Shown piece by piece: positions 22,317 to 33,636 of a stretch of DNA of 64,000 nucleotides. Where the stretch lies: assembly GCA_029204225.1 (NCBI GenBank), contig CM055108.1, positions 1,903,463 to 1,967,462 on the forward strand, in the 5' to 3' direction. The notes beneath the pieces were generated by a model that made no database searches, had not been told where the DNA came from, and saw only the letters and a list, made by a program, of their open reading frames with translations. A program made the position numbers and the translations under genes. The DNA is from Diphasiastrum complanatum (Eukaryota; Streptophyta; Lycopodiopsida; Lycopodiales; Lycopodiaceae). The first letter of the stretch is position 1; each line of letters opens with the position of its first letter.

Positions 22317-23230
22317 CTATGCCTCAGATTTTTGGGGGTCAATGTATCGGGCCTTACCATCCCGATAGGTCACCCTTTTTCCCAGTGCTTTGGCTTCGCT
22401 GAAAACCTTCCTCCTTTCGGCAACTTGCATAGGTGTGAGATCATCGTCCATGAAGACAAGGGTACCTCTCAGCCTGGCTCGTAGCCTAAGGACAGCTTGC
22501 CGCTCCTCTATTCCCGTGAACCGTATGATGAGTATAGTTGGATCTCTTTTAGTTCTCCACGCTTTTTCCATTCCGTTGTGATGGTGGGAAAGTGTATCCG
22601 TGAGGAAACTGGATGCTTCGGTAATTGGAGCCTTAGTATCTTCAATTCCTCGCACCCGCACATTCAGAGATTAATACTTCCGCATTTCTTCTTCGGATAT
22701 GGTGGCTGAGATGACGCTATTGAAAGTGTGTGTACCTTCTTAACCGTCTTCTTTGAATAGAGAGGCCCATGTTTTGGTTTCCGCCTTATGTTGCTCAATC
22801 CGTTCCTCCAATTCTTGGATCTTTGTGGTGCTGGCTGGTTCTTCTTTTCTGCTCAAGGTCTCTTCCAAGATATGATCCGGGCCATCATAGTTTGCTTCTC
22901 GAGTGCCATAGCTTGTATTGTGGTTTTCAATTGACCCATTTCCATCCTTAGGTAGCTAGATTCCAGTGTAATCTGTTCCATGCAAGAGAGAAGGTACTGT
23001 TCAAATGCTTTCGTAGGAGAGTAGGCTTCTTTAGGGAATGAGAGAGGATAATGGGAGGGGGCAGGAGAACCATGGAGAAAGGAGAGGGCCAAGGAAGAGG
23101 GAGGAGGGCTGTGAGCAGGCAGCGAGGGGTTGGGAAGGGCCAGCGAGGGGGTGGGAGGGGTGGGAGTAGGCTGGAGGTCGGAGGGGAGGTGAGTGCGACC
23201 AGGGTAGGGCGAGCTAGGCCAGGGCAGCAA
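22317..23230 (-). pseudogene. LINE ORF1 (RNA-binding protein) remnant
   Basis: Two frames. The N-terminal frame (23230-22853) is rich in Pro and Ser and ends in a heptad-like helix, as in trimerising ORF1 proteins. The C-terminal frame (22661-22317) has VRGIEDTK and FMDDDLTPMQ followed by a basic VTYRDGKARYID end, the conserved closing motif of plant LINE ORF1. About 190 bp between them carries a frameshift. A second copy of the same ORF1 family is at 32600-33244. Confidence 0.75.
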
Positions 23231-23251
23231 CCATCACCATCACCATCGCGC

Positions 23252-23306
23252 GAGAGAGAGAGAGTTTAGTAATCCTTTTTTTTTGTGAGAGAGAGAGAGA
23301 GAGAGG
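23252..23306 (+). repeat. Two short (GA)n runs
   Basis: GA runs at 23252-23264 and 23286-23306, separated by a T-rich spacer, next to the 5' end of the minus-strand LINE. From 23390 to 23420 the motif ATAAACTTAACCGCAATGCT repeats a segment at 22250-22275. Confidence 0.8.
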
Positions 23307-23934
23307 GGGGAGGAAATTATACATCCACTATGAATAAAGAGTGCATATTCACCTCTGGAATGTATCGTAAGCTAGTGAGAACGCTCTATGGTTCATAAAC
23401 TTAACCGCAATGCTTTTGTGAGGGTTTAGGCACCCATGGGTGCATAAGACCAAAAAGAAAATATGTACAAGCAACAATGGGAGCATCATCCATAGGAGGA
23501 CGTGGCCGTAAAATGCTATAAACTAGCTACGAATGAAAGTAGAACAAAGCAGAAGTGAAATAAGCCCACAACCCGAGGCAGGTATAACAGAAGAACTATA
23601 GAAAAAGTACCAATGCCCATAACCCGGGCCAGGTGGAGAATAAGTACATATCAGCGAAAGTAAGTGTGAAGTGTTCGCTGAGTGGAGCGTACAGTGGGCC
23701 CCGATGGAGGCCAGTGCCGACTACATCTGGGCTTTTTCCGCGGTGGCACAGCGATAGGAATCTCATCATTGGAGTCATCAGCATGTGCTTGAGTCCGAAA
23801 GAAGCCAGTGAGAAGCAGCTGCTGGGAGTCTAACCCCAGGTGATTTGGTACAGGCATATGAGACTGACGGAGAGTAAGCATCTCACAAACAAGAAGTCCC
23901 AAGCAACGAGCATCAGGATAGGAGACAAAACTAG

Positions 23935-23970
<36 letters not shown>

Positions 23971-24560
23971 TTTATTAATGTCCTTGAATACCCTAGGGTA
24001 CATAGGACTAAGAAAAGGTACATGTCAAGTGTGCACATAGGAGCTTAAAGCTCAATCATCTATAAAACGATAGCTGCAAATACAATGCATAAAGATGGCT
24101 GGCCCAGTCAGGGTCCAACAGCCTGGAATAGTATATCATGATGCCCATCAGCAGGGAAGACATGGTGGATGGTATGTTGTGAAGGTGTCACTGGATGTGC
24201 CATGGACCTTTGTCGTCGGGTAGGCTGTCGGTGTCGTCTCTGCTGCCGTGGCGCTCTGGGCTGTGGCCTAAGAGTTGGCTGTCGACATTGTCTCTGCTGC
24301 CGATGTATGAAGGAATTTGGAATCTCGGCCTCTCCATCTGAATCATAGCCTATGGGTACCTCGGATCTCTGTCTCCGACGGGATATGCACTCACTGATGC
24401 TCAACTGTGTCAGGGAATGTGTATCAATATCTAGTCTCCTCCTCCTCAAGTTTGACATCTCCCGGATCATTAGTGCGGCGCATCTAGGGTCCTCATAAGA
24501 TATCAAGGTAGAAAAGGAAATGTGATTCATCCTCAATCTCATGCATAGCACACATGTTAC
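23935..24560 (-). mobile_element. LINE ORF2 C-terminus, 3' UTR and (CTTT)n tail
   Basis: Minus strand. ORF2 end: ALCNMCAMHEIEDESHFLFY (C-x2-C ... H of zf-RVT), YEDPRCAALMIREMSNLR, then an Arg/Gln-rich low-complexity stretch. The 3' UTR runs from about 24100 down through CTTGACATGTACC and GGACATTAATAAAATC into (CTTT)n at 23969-23935. This copy shows ORF2, UTR and simple-repeat tail in one piece. Confidence 0.8.
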
Positions 24561-24564
24561 AAAG

Positions 24565-24566
<2 letters not shown>

Positions 24567-24638
<72 letters not shown>

Positions 24639-24720
24639 AAGCTTTATTAATGTCTTTTCCATGCCAAAAGGCATATAAGACAAAAGAAGTACATGTCAAG
24701 TATGTGGTAACCATGAGAGC
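24567..24720 (-). mobile_element. Short 5'-truncated LINE copy: UTR plus (CT)n
   Basis: Minus strand: CATGGTTACCACATACTTGA, then CATGTACTTC, GGCATGGAAAAGACATTAAT, AAAGCTTTCTTT and (CT)n at 24634-24567. It is nearly identical to the + strand UTR at 18080-18154. It sits beside the zf-RVT region of the copy at 23935-24560, so it is a severely 5'-truncated insertion made of little more than UTR and tail. Confidence 0.75.
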
Positions 24721-24749
24721 GTCTAAAACGTCTCCAAAGCTGTAATAGA

Positions 24750-24934
<185 letters not shown>

Positions 24935-25585
24935 TCAGGGTTTTTTCTAGTGTTTCATTGTAAATTGTAATATGTACCTTATAAATGCAAAATACTAGTT
25001 GATGGATCCAAGTATCCACAGTATATGGTCCAAACAACAAATATAGATGGTTGCTAAGTTGGGTAGCTCGTTTGAGAGAAAGGCTTGTAATTCAACTTGT
25101 ACTCAACGTATTGATGTTTATGTAGTGATCGTAGTTGGGGATTCTTATATGATTCTCAAGTTTGTTGTCCATTATTGTCATTTGCGATTCTTTATGTGAT
25201 CTTACGTTCTCGAGTGCTCCTCTTCGAGTTGCCTTCAAAATTTGGAGTTGTATATTTCTGGTTATTGTAATATTGTTGAGAAGTGGGACTATTGATTTGC
25301 ATAACATTCATATGAATCATATTGTTAGGAACGCTTGGCATGTGCAACATTGAATGTGTATAGATGTCTTAATGCTTGGCATGTGCATAGATGTCTTAAC
25401 ACATTTATTACAACACATGTACAACTTATTAATTTTCATCTTGATACAATTCTCGGATTGTAGGAATTACTCTAGTCTCAAATCCATGTGCTTAGTGGGT
25501 TTTAGTTAGGATTTGTGCATGCTTGAGATAGAAGGTAGGTCATTCTTGCAAATCTTAACTTCTTGTATGTTGTCTTATGTTGCAG
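24935..25585. other. Intron sequence before the FPG micro-exon
   Basis: Non-coding. A short direct repeat (CTTGGCATGTGCA and AGATGTCTTAA) occurs at 25337-25400. It ends in the acceptor TTATGTTGCAG at 25585. Confidence 0.5.
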
Positions 25586-25620
25586 GTAAAAAGATTGAAT
25601 ATATTACAGTTGGTGGTCGG
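25586..25620 (+). CDS. FPG1: FPG1 exon: start of zincless finger
   Basis: A 35-nt micro-exon, phase 1 at entry and 0 at exit, encoding (G)KKIEYITVGGR. The acceptor is TATGTTGCAG and the donor is GTAAGT. In eukaryotic Fpg and NEIL1-like proteins this is the first strand of the zincless finger. The final Arg of GGR is in the position of the DNA-binding finger arginine of the family. The exon lies 8.5 kb downstream of the alternative pair. Confidence 0.9.
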
Positions 25621-28600
25621 GTAAGTAGTGAGCTTTCTCATTCACATACTTTTGTTATGCTCTACGATCTATTTAGTTTTATGTTCCACTCATTTTCTTT
25701 CTTGGGCATGGACAATTCTTGCTGACTTTAGCATTATGGAGTTGATAAGTTGAGTAGTTTTAATTTGCGTACCGATTTTGTATTTTAGCAAATGAAGGTT
25801 GATTCTATTCAAAGTTTTCAAAATTGATATACGTAACAGAAATGGGTTTATGGTGCCAAAGGCATGCCATTAGCCCTTAAAATGGAGGACAACTTGTTTT
25901 CCTGTTTTTCTATCACCTTTGGTTGATCATAAACTACAATTTCTAGATGCATATCAGAATTTTTTTCTTTACTATGGATCAGACATGAGGGTCCGGGCCA
26001 TTTTGCCTGCGTCCGACCCTCGGATGCGGGTCGGACGCGTCCTCCTTTTTTTTTTGAAAAAAAAAAAAAAACAGATGCGTCCGGGGGTCCAAAATTTTAA
26101 ATTTTTTTAAAAAAAACTAAAAAAAAATAAAAAATCGGACGCGTCCCGTGCGCGTCCGCCATCCGCTTCCTTAGCTATGGATCATAGACGCAGTGGAACT
26201 TGTTTTGGAACGAGCATTCCAGAAAGCTAGTGTTTCAGACAGCGTTCCACTATTCGGAACAATTTTTATTTAATTATTTTTCAACTAATAAATGAAAAAA
26301 AAACTCTAACAACTGATTTCTAGCATAGATAACAAGCTCTTTGAAGTGCTAAAAAAATTACAAACCTTAATTACTGGCTAAAATGTCCAAAAACCAAAAA
26401 ACTCAAAAAAGAAAACCACAACATTCCGGGAAACCCCAATTGGATTTTCCGGAATGCGTTCCAGGACATGGGCTAGTTTGGGCCAAGCTATTGGAATCAT
26501 ATAATATGTAATTGGTTCGATAATTTATTTGTATTAGTATGGTCAACCAAAAGTGTTCTGCAAGGTTGTTCACAGTTATAGTGGTGCTTTACTACTTGCT
26601 TTATTTTTCTAGTAGGCTAGCCTATCAATCGACAAACGCTTTTCTCTTACTAGTAATTAGCAGGCAGGATTTTAGTACAAGACCATTGCAAATGTGATTT
26701 ACATACTCCTTATGTAGCACGCTTCCTTTTCCATGTTAGGTTCGAATACTGATTTAAGGTGTCTATTTTGAAGCCATTGGTCATTAGACAAAGTCATCAT
26801 TATTTGACCTTCATCTAGAACAAGTACGTGCTTGTCTACATGTTCAAAAAAGCATGGGAAACATTCTCAAGCTGTATTTATCTCCTTACCACTCCATCAA
26901 TTGTTTATGCTGACTTGAGTAATGAGCTAAGCACTTCTATAATAAGTTTGTTGGATTTTAGACCTAGACTTGGTTATCTATTTGACATTATATTTCATAG
27001 AATCATCATCAAAGGCAAGGAACTATCCTTTGAAGTATCATTCAGTAGTTTATCATGACATTTTTTCTAGTTGCTTTCTTTTTTCAAAGTATCATGCATG
27101 CAAAGCTACGAAGAAATGTCTCATACAAAACACAAAGGAGAGAGAAGAATGCAAATAAAGCACTAGAGATCATTTGTAAAAAGAATAATAATGATCTTCA
27201 AAAGATTTACTAGTGATGAGATGATTTGTTATGAATACACATCACAGATAATGGCATTAATTAGAACATTACAACATCATGATTAGATGGAATCTATCTA
27301 CAAGGGTCTAACGTACAATGAACTTGACAATAGTGTGGAAGTCTACTAACAAAGGAACACTAGTAAGCATCTCCTACAGACACATGTAGACATATGAATC
27401 CTAAGTTGGTTTTGGAGGCCCTTACTACTACTGAGATTAGGGTGAAAATCCTTTGACGATTCAGACTCCTATGGCCATCTAAATGTATTCAAGGTCCAAA
27501 GCTCAATTTATGAGGCCATTAATGAAGCAATCACTTGACTGCTGATAGATGCCCTCATAATGTATCGTATGACTATAATAGCCTGCATGTTCATAACACC
27601 CCAACTAACAAAAATATATCTCTCAACGTCAAAATAAGTGGAAGTATTGCATATAATTGCTAAAATCTAACCAATGTAAATGTCTCATAATGCATATGCT
27701 AAGTGTGTAACTATCATAAAAGTAGAAATATTGAACTAAAAGTTTCGCCATGATGGAATTGATGAATGATTAGGCATCATGATGAATGTTGTAGGCATCA
27801 GAGTGTAACAACTGGAAAGGTTCTTAGACTTTATCAAGGTACCCACTGTGCAATAATCTAGCTATTTGATTCAATAGTACCAGAGGAATATGACAATATC
27901 ACCATAAAGATCCCAAGCTATTTAACGAAGCTATGCGTGCCATATTGCTAGATCTAGAACTGGGGCAACTTCAACACAAACTGGTCATATTAATGACCAA
28001 GAATGGTAACACTTGAATCTTTTGGCAAATATTTTTTTAGTTGGGGACAGTTATGGGCATATGTGTTGATTTTATAGTTTGGCCAAATGAACAAATGGTA
28101 AGGTGCTAACCCTCTTGGGACCCAATAATTCCGATTGATAGCTTCCTTGAAGGTTTCCCTATGGCCGTCTGAAATAGTTTGGTCAAAGTATTTCATAGGC
28201 CTTCTAAATTCTGATATCCACATCCATTGCTCTTCTTTGGAGAAGACTAATACAACAGTTCTCTTGTAGGAGGCGTTACATCATATTTGTATTAAGTACA
28301 ATTTTTTTGTTCAATTACATTTTCTTGGTGCCATAATTATAATGCCATAATCCTATGATCTACCTTTCCCTTGTACCAAATCCTGAGACACAATCTATTA
28401 TCAAATCTATAAACCTCTACAACTGCATTTGGTCTCTTCTGTAAATATCACATTACCCTTCCCATTGAGCTCCTTCGAATGCCAAATATTCTAAAAAGTT
28501 CATCATACCTTCGTGGCAACTAATAATATTCTAGTCCTTGAAATATTCTTGTGGAAACCTCGATAATATTCAACCCTCGACATCATGTTCTCTTGGTGAT

Positions 28601-28879
28601 CATGTTTGGTTTGTGTTGGACTCTTCCTTGATATCTTGTATTACTTTCTTTAGCTTGTTTATAACAATTTCTCCATATCCAACAAGAAATCAATACCTTA
28701 ACCTTTGAACCCAACCAAAATCAGTGAGCGAGATTGAATACTATCTGCAAGCATAAAAAGACTAAATTCTATGGTAGAATGCTTATATATGTTTATGTGA
28801 GTCTAGGTTATAAAGCTTGTATCCATTCATTCTATCACCACATCCAAAAAAATGCACTTCTGCACTTTATAGTCAAACT
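25621..28879. other. Intron sequence, mostly unrecognised
   Basis: First part of the FPG intron after the micro-exon. Besides the palindrome cluster, 26190-26480 has several GGAACG and CATTCCGG motifs in inverted pairs and may be a decayed non-autonomous element. A 77-residue minus-strand frame at 27990-28223 (SEFRRPMKYFDQT, NRNYWVPRGLAPYHLF) looks coding in composition, but I do not recognise it. Nothing else is supported. Confidence 0.4.
26009..26150. repeat. CpG-rich palindrome cluster
   Basis: 26009-26019 (GCGTCCGACCC) and 26028-26038 (GGGTCGGACGC) form a perfect 11-bp inverted repeat around an 8-nt loop. The palindrome GGACGCGTCC occurs at 26033-26042 and again at 26137-26146. Between them are T and A runs (26045-26071, 26095-26133) and GATGCGTCCGGGGG. 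The flanks are AT-rich. Confidence 0.8.
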
Positions 28880-29990
28880 TAGTTCTTTTCAACTTGGGGA
28901 CATGCATAAATGCTTCACAGCCATATCTTCTAGAGTCTTGTGCAGGGCTAACGTTGGTGACTTATCAACCAAGTAGCTCACAGTCGTCAGTCTCTGCCCA
29001 AAATTTATTTTCTAGTTTAGCACAACTGAGCATACTTCTTGCTCTCTCCAGAAATGTTTTGTTCATTGTTTCTGTAATTCCATTCTGTCGTGGTGTATAT
29101 GGAGCTGCCTTGTGCCTTGTTATTCCACATTGCTTGGAATATTGCTCAAACTCATTTGAGCAAAACTCGCCTACATTGTCGATTCTTAGCACCTTGATCA
29201 TCTTATTAGTTTGGTTCTCCATGGAAGCCTTAAATCAATCATGGACTTAGCTATGATTGCACGTTCATTGTTATTATATCCCAAGGTTGGTGGCAACCTA
29301 ATCTGCAATGGATTAAGCACTTGCAGAAATATAGTAAAGGTGCCAATGTATGCTCAATAGATGTATCTTCTTGACCCATCATAGCCTTGTGAAACTCATC
29401 GTTTCGTACAAAGTGATCATAAAATGAATTTGCATTGTGAAATTTTAACAATGCCCCTAGAATTCTGTCCCCATGTATTCCTCGAGAAATCATCTATGAA
29501 GGAAACAAAATATTTGGAATTTTTAAAGAAGGAATATTAACAACCAAAAACATCATTGTATAATAATTTCAAAATTCTCCCTCCCTTAGCACCAATGGAA
29601 AATCTTACTCTGTTTTGTTTGTCGTAAATGCAATGTTCACATAAATCAAAATCCAACTGGCAATAGATGCTAGATACGCCTTTGCCCATACCTTTATTCA
29701 TTCTTAGAGAATGTAACCATTTTTTAAGGAACACCTTGTCTACTAGGGATTTTATTTGATACAAAGATCTTAGCTTATCCCACAGATCCTTAGCCATGGT
29801 TTTGTTTCCTTATGATTAGTTCGAGGCTTTGCTCTCTTATGATAGCCTTCATCATGGTGGAGTCTTGCCTGTGCCCTCCGAGAAGCAATAGAAACTCAGC
29901 ACATTGTTCTTCATGTAAATATACAAAGGCTAATGTGGTACATTTATATGCATGTGACTTGCACCACCCTGGGAGCTTATGACAGAGTAG
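28880..29990 (-). pseudogene. Deleted copia element (gag, integrase)
   Basis: Minus strand. Gag at 29797-29600 (LWDKLRSLYQIKSLVDKVFL and KKWLHSLRMNKG) runs without interruption into a pre-integrase piece (FDLCEHCIYDKQNRVRFS), so an internal deletion has fused gag to pol. Integrase follows at about 29500 (SFIDDFSR) and 29222-28965 (LRIDNVGEFCSNEFEQYSKQ, then PYTPRQNGITETMNKTFLER). The normal GVVERKN motif is GITETMN here, still with a Glu. RT and RNase H are absent. Confidence 0.82.
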
Positions 29991-30335
29991 CAACAATAGT
30001 CTGTACTTGTATGGTGAAGCTCATGGTCTGAGAAATAGTGGGTGGACTCCGGAAAGTTAAATATTTGACATCTATTTTGTTATGTGTGGGGACTTATCCT
30101 AGAGTTACCATTGATATATCTGTAAGTCATGTTTCCTACAAATTTTAACAGTTTATCTTAAACAGCCTGATTTGTCTCATGGATGTTGTGGGTTGGTATT
30201 ACTAAGCTAAAGTGGAATATTAAATGCAGTGCTTGTTTGCTACTTAAATAGGCTTTATATTTTGGATTGCAAAGGTCAACTTTTCCTTTTAGTTTCAGAT
30301 TTTCACTGCGGTGCTTCTTGTTGCTGTAAAATCAG

Positions 30336-31064
30336 ACATCAGCTTATGTACCCGATTTACAGAAGTGCAGTGGCGGTCCTCTTGAAAATGCAAACAAATC
30401 TGCACGGAAACGTTCTTCAAAAAAAAATTCAGTAGAAAATGACGACCCTCATGATGCAGACAATGGTCCTTCAATGACCAGAGCTAAAGAAGCGATTCCG
30501 GGGACTAAAGCAAGGAGTAGATCTGCATCACGCAGAAAGGTTGCCAAAGAGGAAGTGTTACCGTCCCAAGTGGAAACTGAAGTGAGTTCGGAAGAAAACA
30601 TGAAGTATGCACAAAATAGGACAACACAACAAAATACATCTGAACCCACTATGCAGGTTGCACCTGCTGAAACCAATCGAAGACAAAAAGCAACAAAATC
30701 TCCAAGACGAGTACCCACAAAAAGTGCAGAAGCTACAAAGGTAGGCTCTGGTAGTCATGCTAATAAAAATTTGAGTACTAGAAGGAAAAAGCTAGATCAG
30801 CTGGATGTCAGTGAGATCACTGAATATGTTATTGAGGATAATTTGAAGACTAGTAAGCAACGTTCAAGAGCAATAGTATCTGAAGCAAAGAAGGGGGAAA
30901 AAGCTGCTGTTATAGCTGAAAATGATGAAATTGAGAATAAATCAAGGGGAAAGGGCAGCCTTTCAAATAGAACAAAAGAGGGCAACAGAAAAAGACCAAG
31001 AGTGAAATCAGAATCTACCAAGGAAGCTGACGTTTCAGTGAAGAAGAAGCAAAATGTATCCTGA
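30336..31064 (+). CDS. FPG1: FPG1 last coding exon: finger end and basic tail
   Basis: Reads from an acceptor at AAATCAG into TSAYVPDLQK, the second finger strand of plant Fpg, and then 230 residues rich in Lys, Ser, Glu and Arg, ending KKKQNVS before TGA at 31062-31064. The tail has several basic clusters (ARKRSSKK, RKRPRVK) that look like nuclear localisation signals and is probably disordered. A charged Lys-rich C-terminal extension is normal for plant Fpg, though this one is long. An in-frame Met within the exon is not the start. Antisense ORFs here are shadows. A GTAAGT motif 19 nt after the stop could be the donor of a 3'-UTR intron. Confidence 0.88.
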   Translation, partial: TSAYVPDLQKCSGGPLENANKSARKRSSKKNSVENDDPHDADNGPSMTRAKEAIPGTKARSRSASRRKVAKEEVLPSQVETEVSSEENMKYAQNRTTQQNTSEPTMQVAPAETNRRQKATKSPRRVPTKSAEATKVGSGSHANKNLSTRRKKLDQLDVSEITEYVIEDNLKTSKQRSRAIVSEAKKGEKAAVIAENDEIENKSRGKGSLSNRTKEGNRKRPRVKSESTKEADVSVKKKQNVS

Positions 31065-32011
31065 AAGCTAGCATATTTGTTGGTAAGTGCTGTGTAAGCA
31101 GCCCTTCCCTTGGCCTTGCTAGAACTATCCCCAGTTTTGAATTAGCTTTAATCTTTACAATTTGTGGTAAGCTAATTAAGTTCTCAAGGAACCACAAAAG
31201 TTTTACAATTGTCGACTTAAGGTGTGGAGGTTTTTGAGATTCAAAGTTTCTGTAAGCATCATCAGGGCACTGTTAATTTCTTTGATGAGGCATTGACCCA
31301 GACAATTTATTTGGATGAGCACGTAATAGGGAACTACTTACTTCCTCTAATGGGGTAAAACTGTTCCTCCTTTGTCTCTGGATAACTTGACCCATTTAAC
31401 GAATCATCGGTGTCTGTGAATTGTCATAACATACGTATGATGCCATCTACATGTTTTGTCACCAATTGGAGGATTTGCTGCCATGCAATTCTTATGTGGC
31501 TTTTACCGTTCCAAGAAGGTTGCTCTTCATTACCCTTTCTTAGTTTCCTTCTAGGTTTTCTCGTTTTCCCTAAGTTGGCCTATCACTTAAAACCATACCA
31601 TTGTTTGTGAGTTGTCTAATCTGACAATCATTTGACCTTCAATCAATTGACCTTCTGAGTCGTAGATGTTGAAGGACCTCCTAGCAAACTTCCAACTCTT
31701 CCGATTTCACTTTTCGATAGTCTCATGGCTAGTTTTGTAGTAAGCTGTGAATGGTTTGGAGTTTCTAATTATTGGATGAAACTGGAAACCATTGACATCA
31801 TTCAGATGGTTGCCATATCACTTACATTGTCATGCTTTCAAAGATGCGCCTAAGAACATATGGTGGCTCGAATATAAGCTAATGGAGTAATTGGTGAAAG
31901 TATAATGAGTAATGGTTTTTGTCACACTATTGTTCTGAAATTGCCCTTTAAATTTCCCAACTAGGAAGATGAATCGACCAGCAATTTGATGTTTCCTCCT
32001 TCACTAGTGCG
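31065..32011. other. FPG1 3' flank
   Basis: Probable 3' UTR and downstream sequence of FPG1. A GTAAGT at 31084 could be a UTR intron donor. No clear gene is seen. The 31410-31610 ORF lacks any family signature. Confidence 0.4.
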
Positions 32012-32385
32012 AAACATCAATTAGTCGTACAAACAGGGGATTGTCAGTAGCTGGAATAGTGCATGTGTCTTATTAGATGATTGTGTGGCAAATTGTTTGA
32101 GGTGAAAGTAAAATATATTATAGTGTGACCTGCGTATGTTCGATATCTCCTTAGAGGAGAGATTTTCATTCTTTACCCCAGAAACTGGCCAGGTGCCTCA
32201 ACCAGAAAACCCCTTGATGTTTGGAATGACTGTACAAAACATCAATTAGTCGTACAAACAGGGGATTGTCAGTAGCCGGAACAGTGCATGTGTCTTATTA
32301 GGTGATTGTGTGGCAAATTGGTTGAGGTGAAAGTAAAATATATTATAGTGTGACCTGCGTATGTTCGATATCTCCTTAGAGGAGA
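32012..32385. repeat. 149-bp direct duplication
   Basis: 32012-32160 (AAACATCAATTAGTCGTACA to CTCCTTAGAGGAGA) recurs at 32237-32385 with only a few changes (TAGCTGGAAT to TAGCCGGAAC, AGATG to AGGTG, TGTTTG to TGGTTG). The spacer is 76 bp. There is no coding signal. Confidence 0.92.
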
Positions 32386-32599
32386 GCAAAAGGGTGGTCC
32401 AACTCAATAGAATAAGCATAAAAATAAATGCGAGAACCCAAATAGTCATGGATACTCATTTATATTCAAAGAAATATGGACCATCTGTCCATAAGTTTTT
32501 CCTTCTTACTTTTCAAAATGCTATCAGCAATGAAACCTCTACTAGGCAAATGTTGCTGATTTATTTTGATGAGAAGACTATGTCATCCATCTTGACTCT

Positions 32600-33244
32600 T
32601 GAGTCAACTCTTAGACATGTATACCATATTTTTCTTTGCCATTATCGAGATCAAGGTCTTAGAATTTCTCGTTTCCACGACGCTTAAGAACTTCATTACA
32701 ATAATCAGTGTATTTGAAACGGATGAAGACAACCAAAGAGTCGAACTTACTTTGCCAAGCTGCTTCCATGGTGCCTTCCTCTTCCTCATAGGAAAGTGAG
32801 GCCAGAAGTTCTTTGGCTGCAAGCAGGGGGTCGGTTTCAGAAAGACCTCTGACGCGGATGTTTGGAGAATTGTATTCTCATTTGGCTTGTTCTTCCATCG
32901 CCTGTGAAACCATCTTATTGCTTTTTGCTTCGGTATTTTTGAGCATGTTGGCCCAACTTTTTGTCGAGGTCTGAATTTGATCAGGGTTCACCTACGGAGT
33001 AGTGCTTAAGGCTGCCATTTGTCTTGAGAGTGGTATTTTCCGTTTCAAGTTGATTTACCCGTTCCTTGAGTGCAAGCAAATCCGCCTGCATATTACTTAT
33101 GAATGTCATCAATCCTGAAAGGGGTGGAGCACTGCAAGTGCCTTAAAGATCCTTGAGGGGAGTAGAAGATGGCGATCACGGTGGTGGTGAAGGCAATGGT
33201 TGTTTGTTGCCTTTTCGACGTGTGGTGACCCATTCCGTATCCAT
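32600..33244 (-). pseudogene. LINE ORF1 remnant
   Basis: Minus strand, from an ATG at 33244 (MDTEWVTTRRKGNKQPLP, a typical ORF1 start) through a helix region to NIRVRGLSETDP and ELLASLSYEEEEGTMEAAW at about 32860-32750. The region corresponds to the ORF1 frame at 22661-22500 (RVRGIEDTK). Multiple shifts are present; no ORF2 follows directly. Confidence 0.7.
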
Positions 33245-33596
33245 GGCTGGAGGCCAGGAGCACAGGAGCAGGCCGAGAGCAGCGGCAGACCTGGAGCGAT
33301 GGCGCAGAGAGTGGCAGTTGGAGTGATGGCAGACCGAACTTCTACGTTGGAGACCTAACTACAGTTTGCATGCAGACTTTAGAGCCCTGAACGCTCTACA
33401 CATTACTGGTCTGTGGGTGCATTTTCTTCTTCTGCATACCTTCATCTGAAAATGCTTGTTCTCGCGCTAGGCAGATTTAGGTAGAGCTTGAATCACTCTA
33501 AGCGCAGCTGGAAAGGAGGAAGTGATGGAGCGCTGGAGGCAGCCATCAGCCATCAGCGAGAAGAGAAAAGAGAGGCAGCCATCAGCGATGGAGCGC

Positions 33597-33600
<4 letters not shown>

Positions 33601-33636
<36 letters not shown>

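Larger units (their letters stand above)
20999..23250 (-). pseudogene. LINE on - strand, 3'-truncated (ORF1, EN, RT start)
   Basis: Minus strand, better preserved than the + copy. ORF1: 23230-22853 (Pro-rich N-terminus, then a coiled coil ESSYLRMEMGQLKTTIQAMA) and 22661-22317 (RVRGIEDTK, ILIIRFTGIEERQAVLR, FMDDDLTPMQVAERRKVF, GKRVTYRDGKARYID), like the RNA-binding half of plant LINE ORF1. Endonuclease: 22053-21559 (IFLAICYFPPE, YILLAGDFNARTG with the catalytic GDFN, and LPGSGDYTCF). RT start: 21437-20999 (LMAIKKLKTHRMKD, ELLIHATDIL, HESSGHRRLENYLTIMIG). A 61-bp GA run lies between EN and RT. The 3' part is missing. Confidence 0.88.

Noticed and set aside
27990-28223. Possible host gene on minus
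   Set aside because: It looks coding in composition but is only 77 codons with no family match that I recognise; kept as a note within the intron entry.
30797-31021. Hydrophobic minus-strand ORF that looks like a membrane protein
   Set aside because: It is the antisense shadow of the Lys/Glu-rich FPG1 tail (Phe and Leu arise from Lys and Glu codons read backwards).
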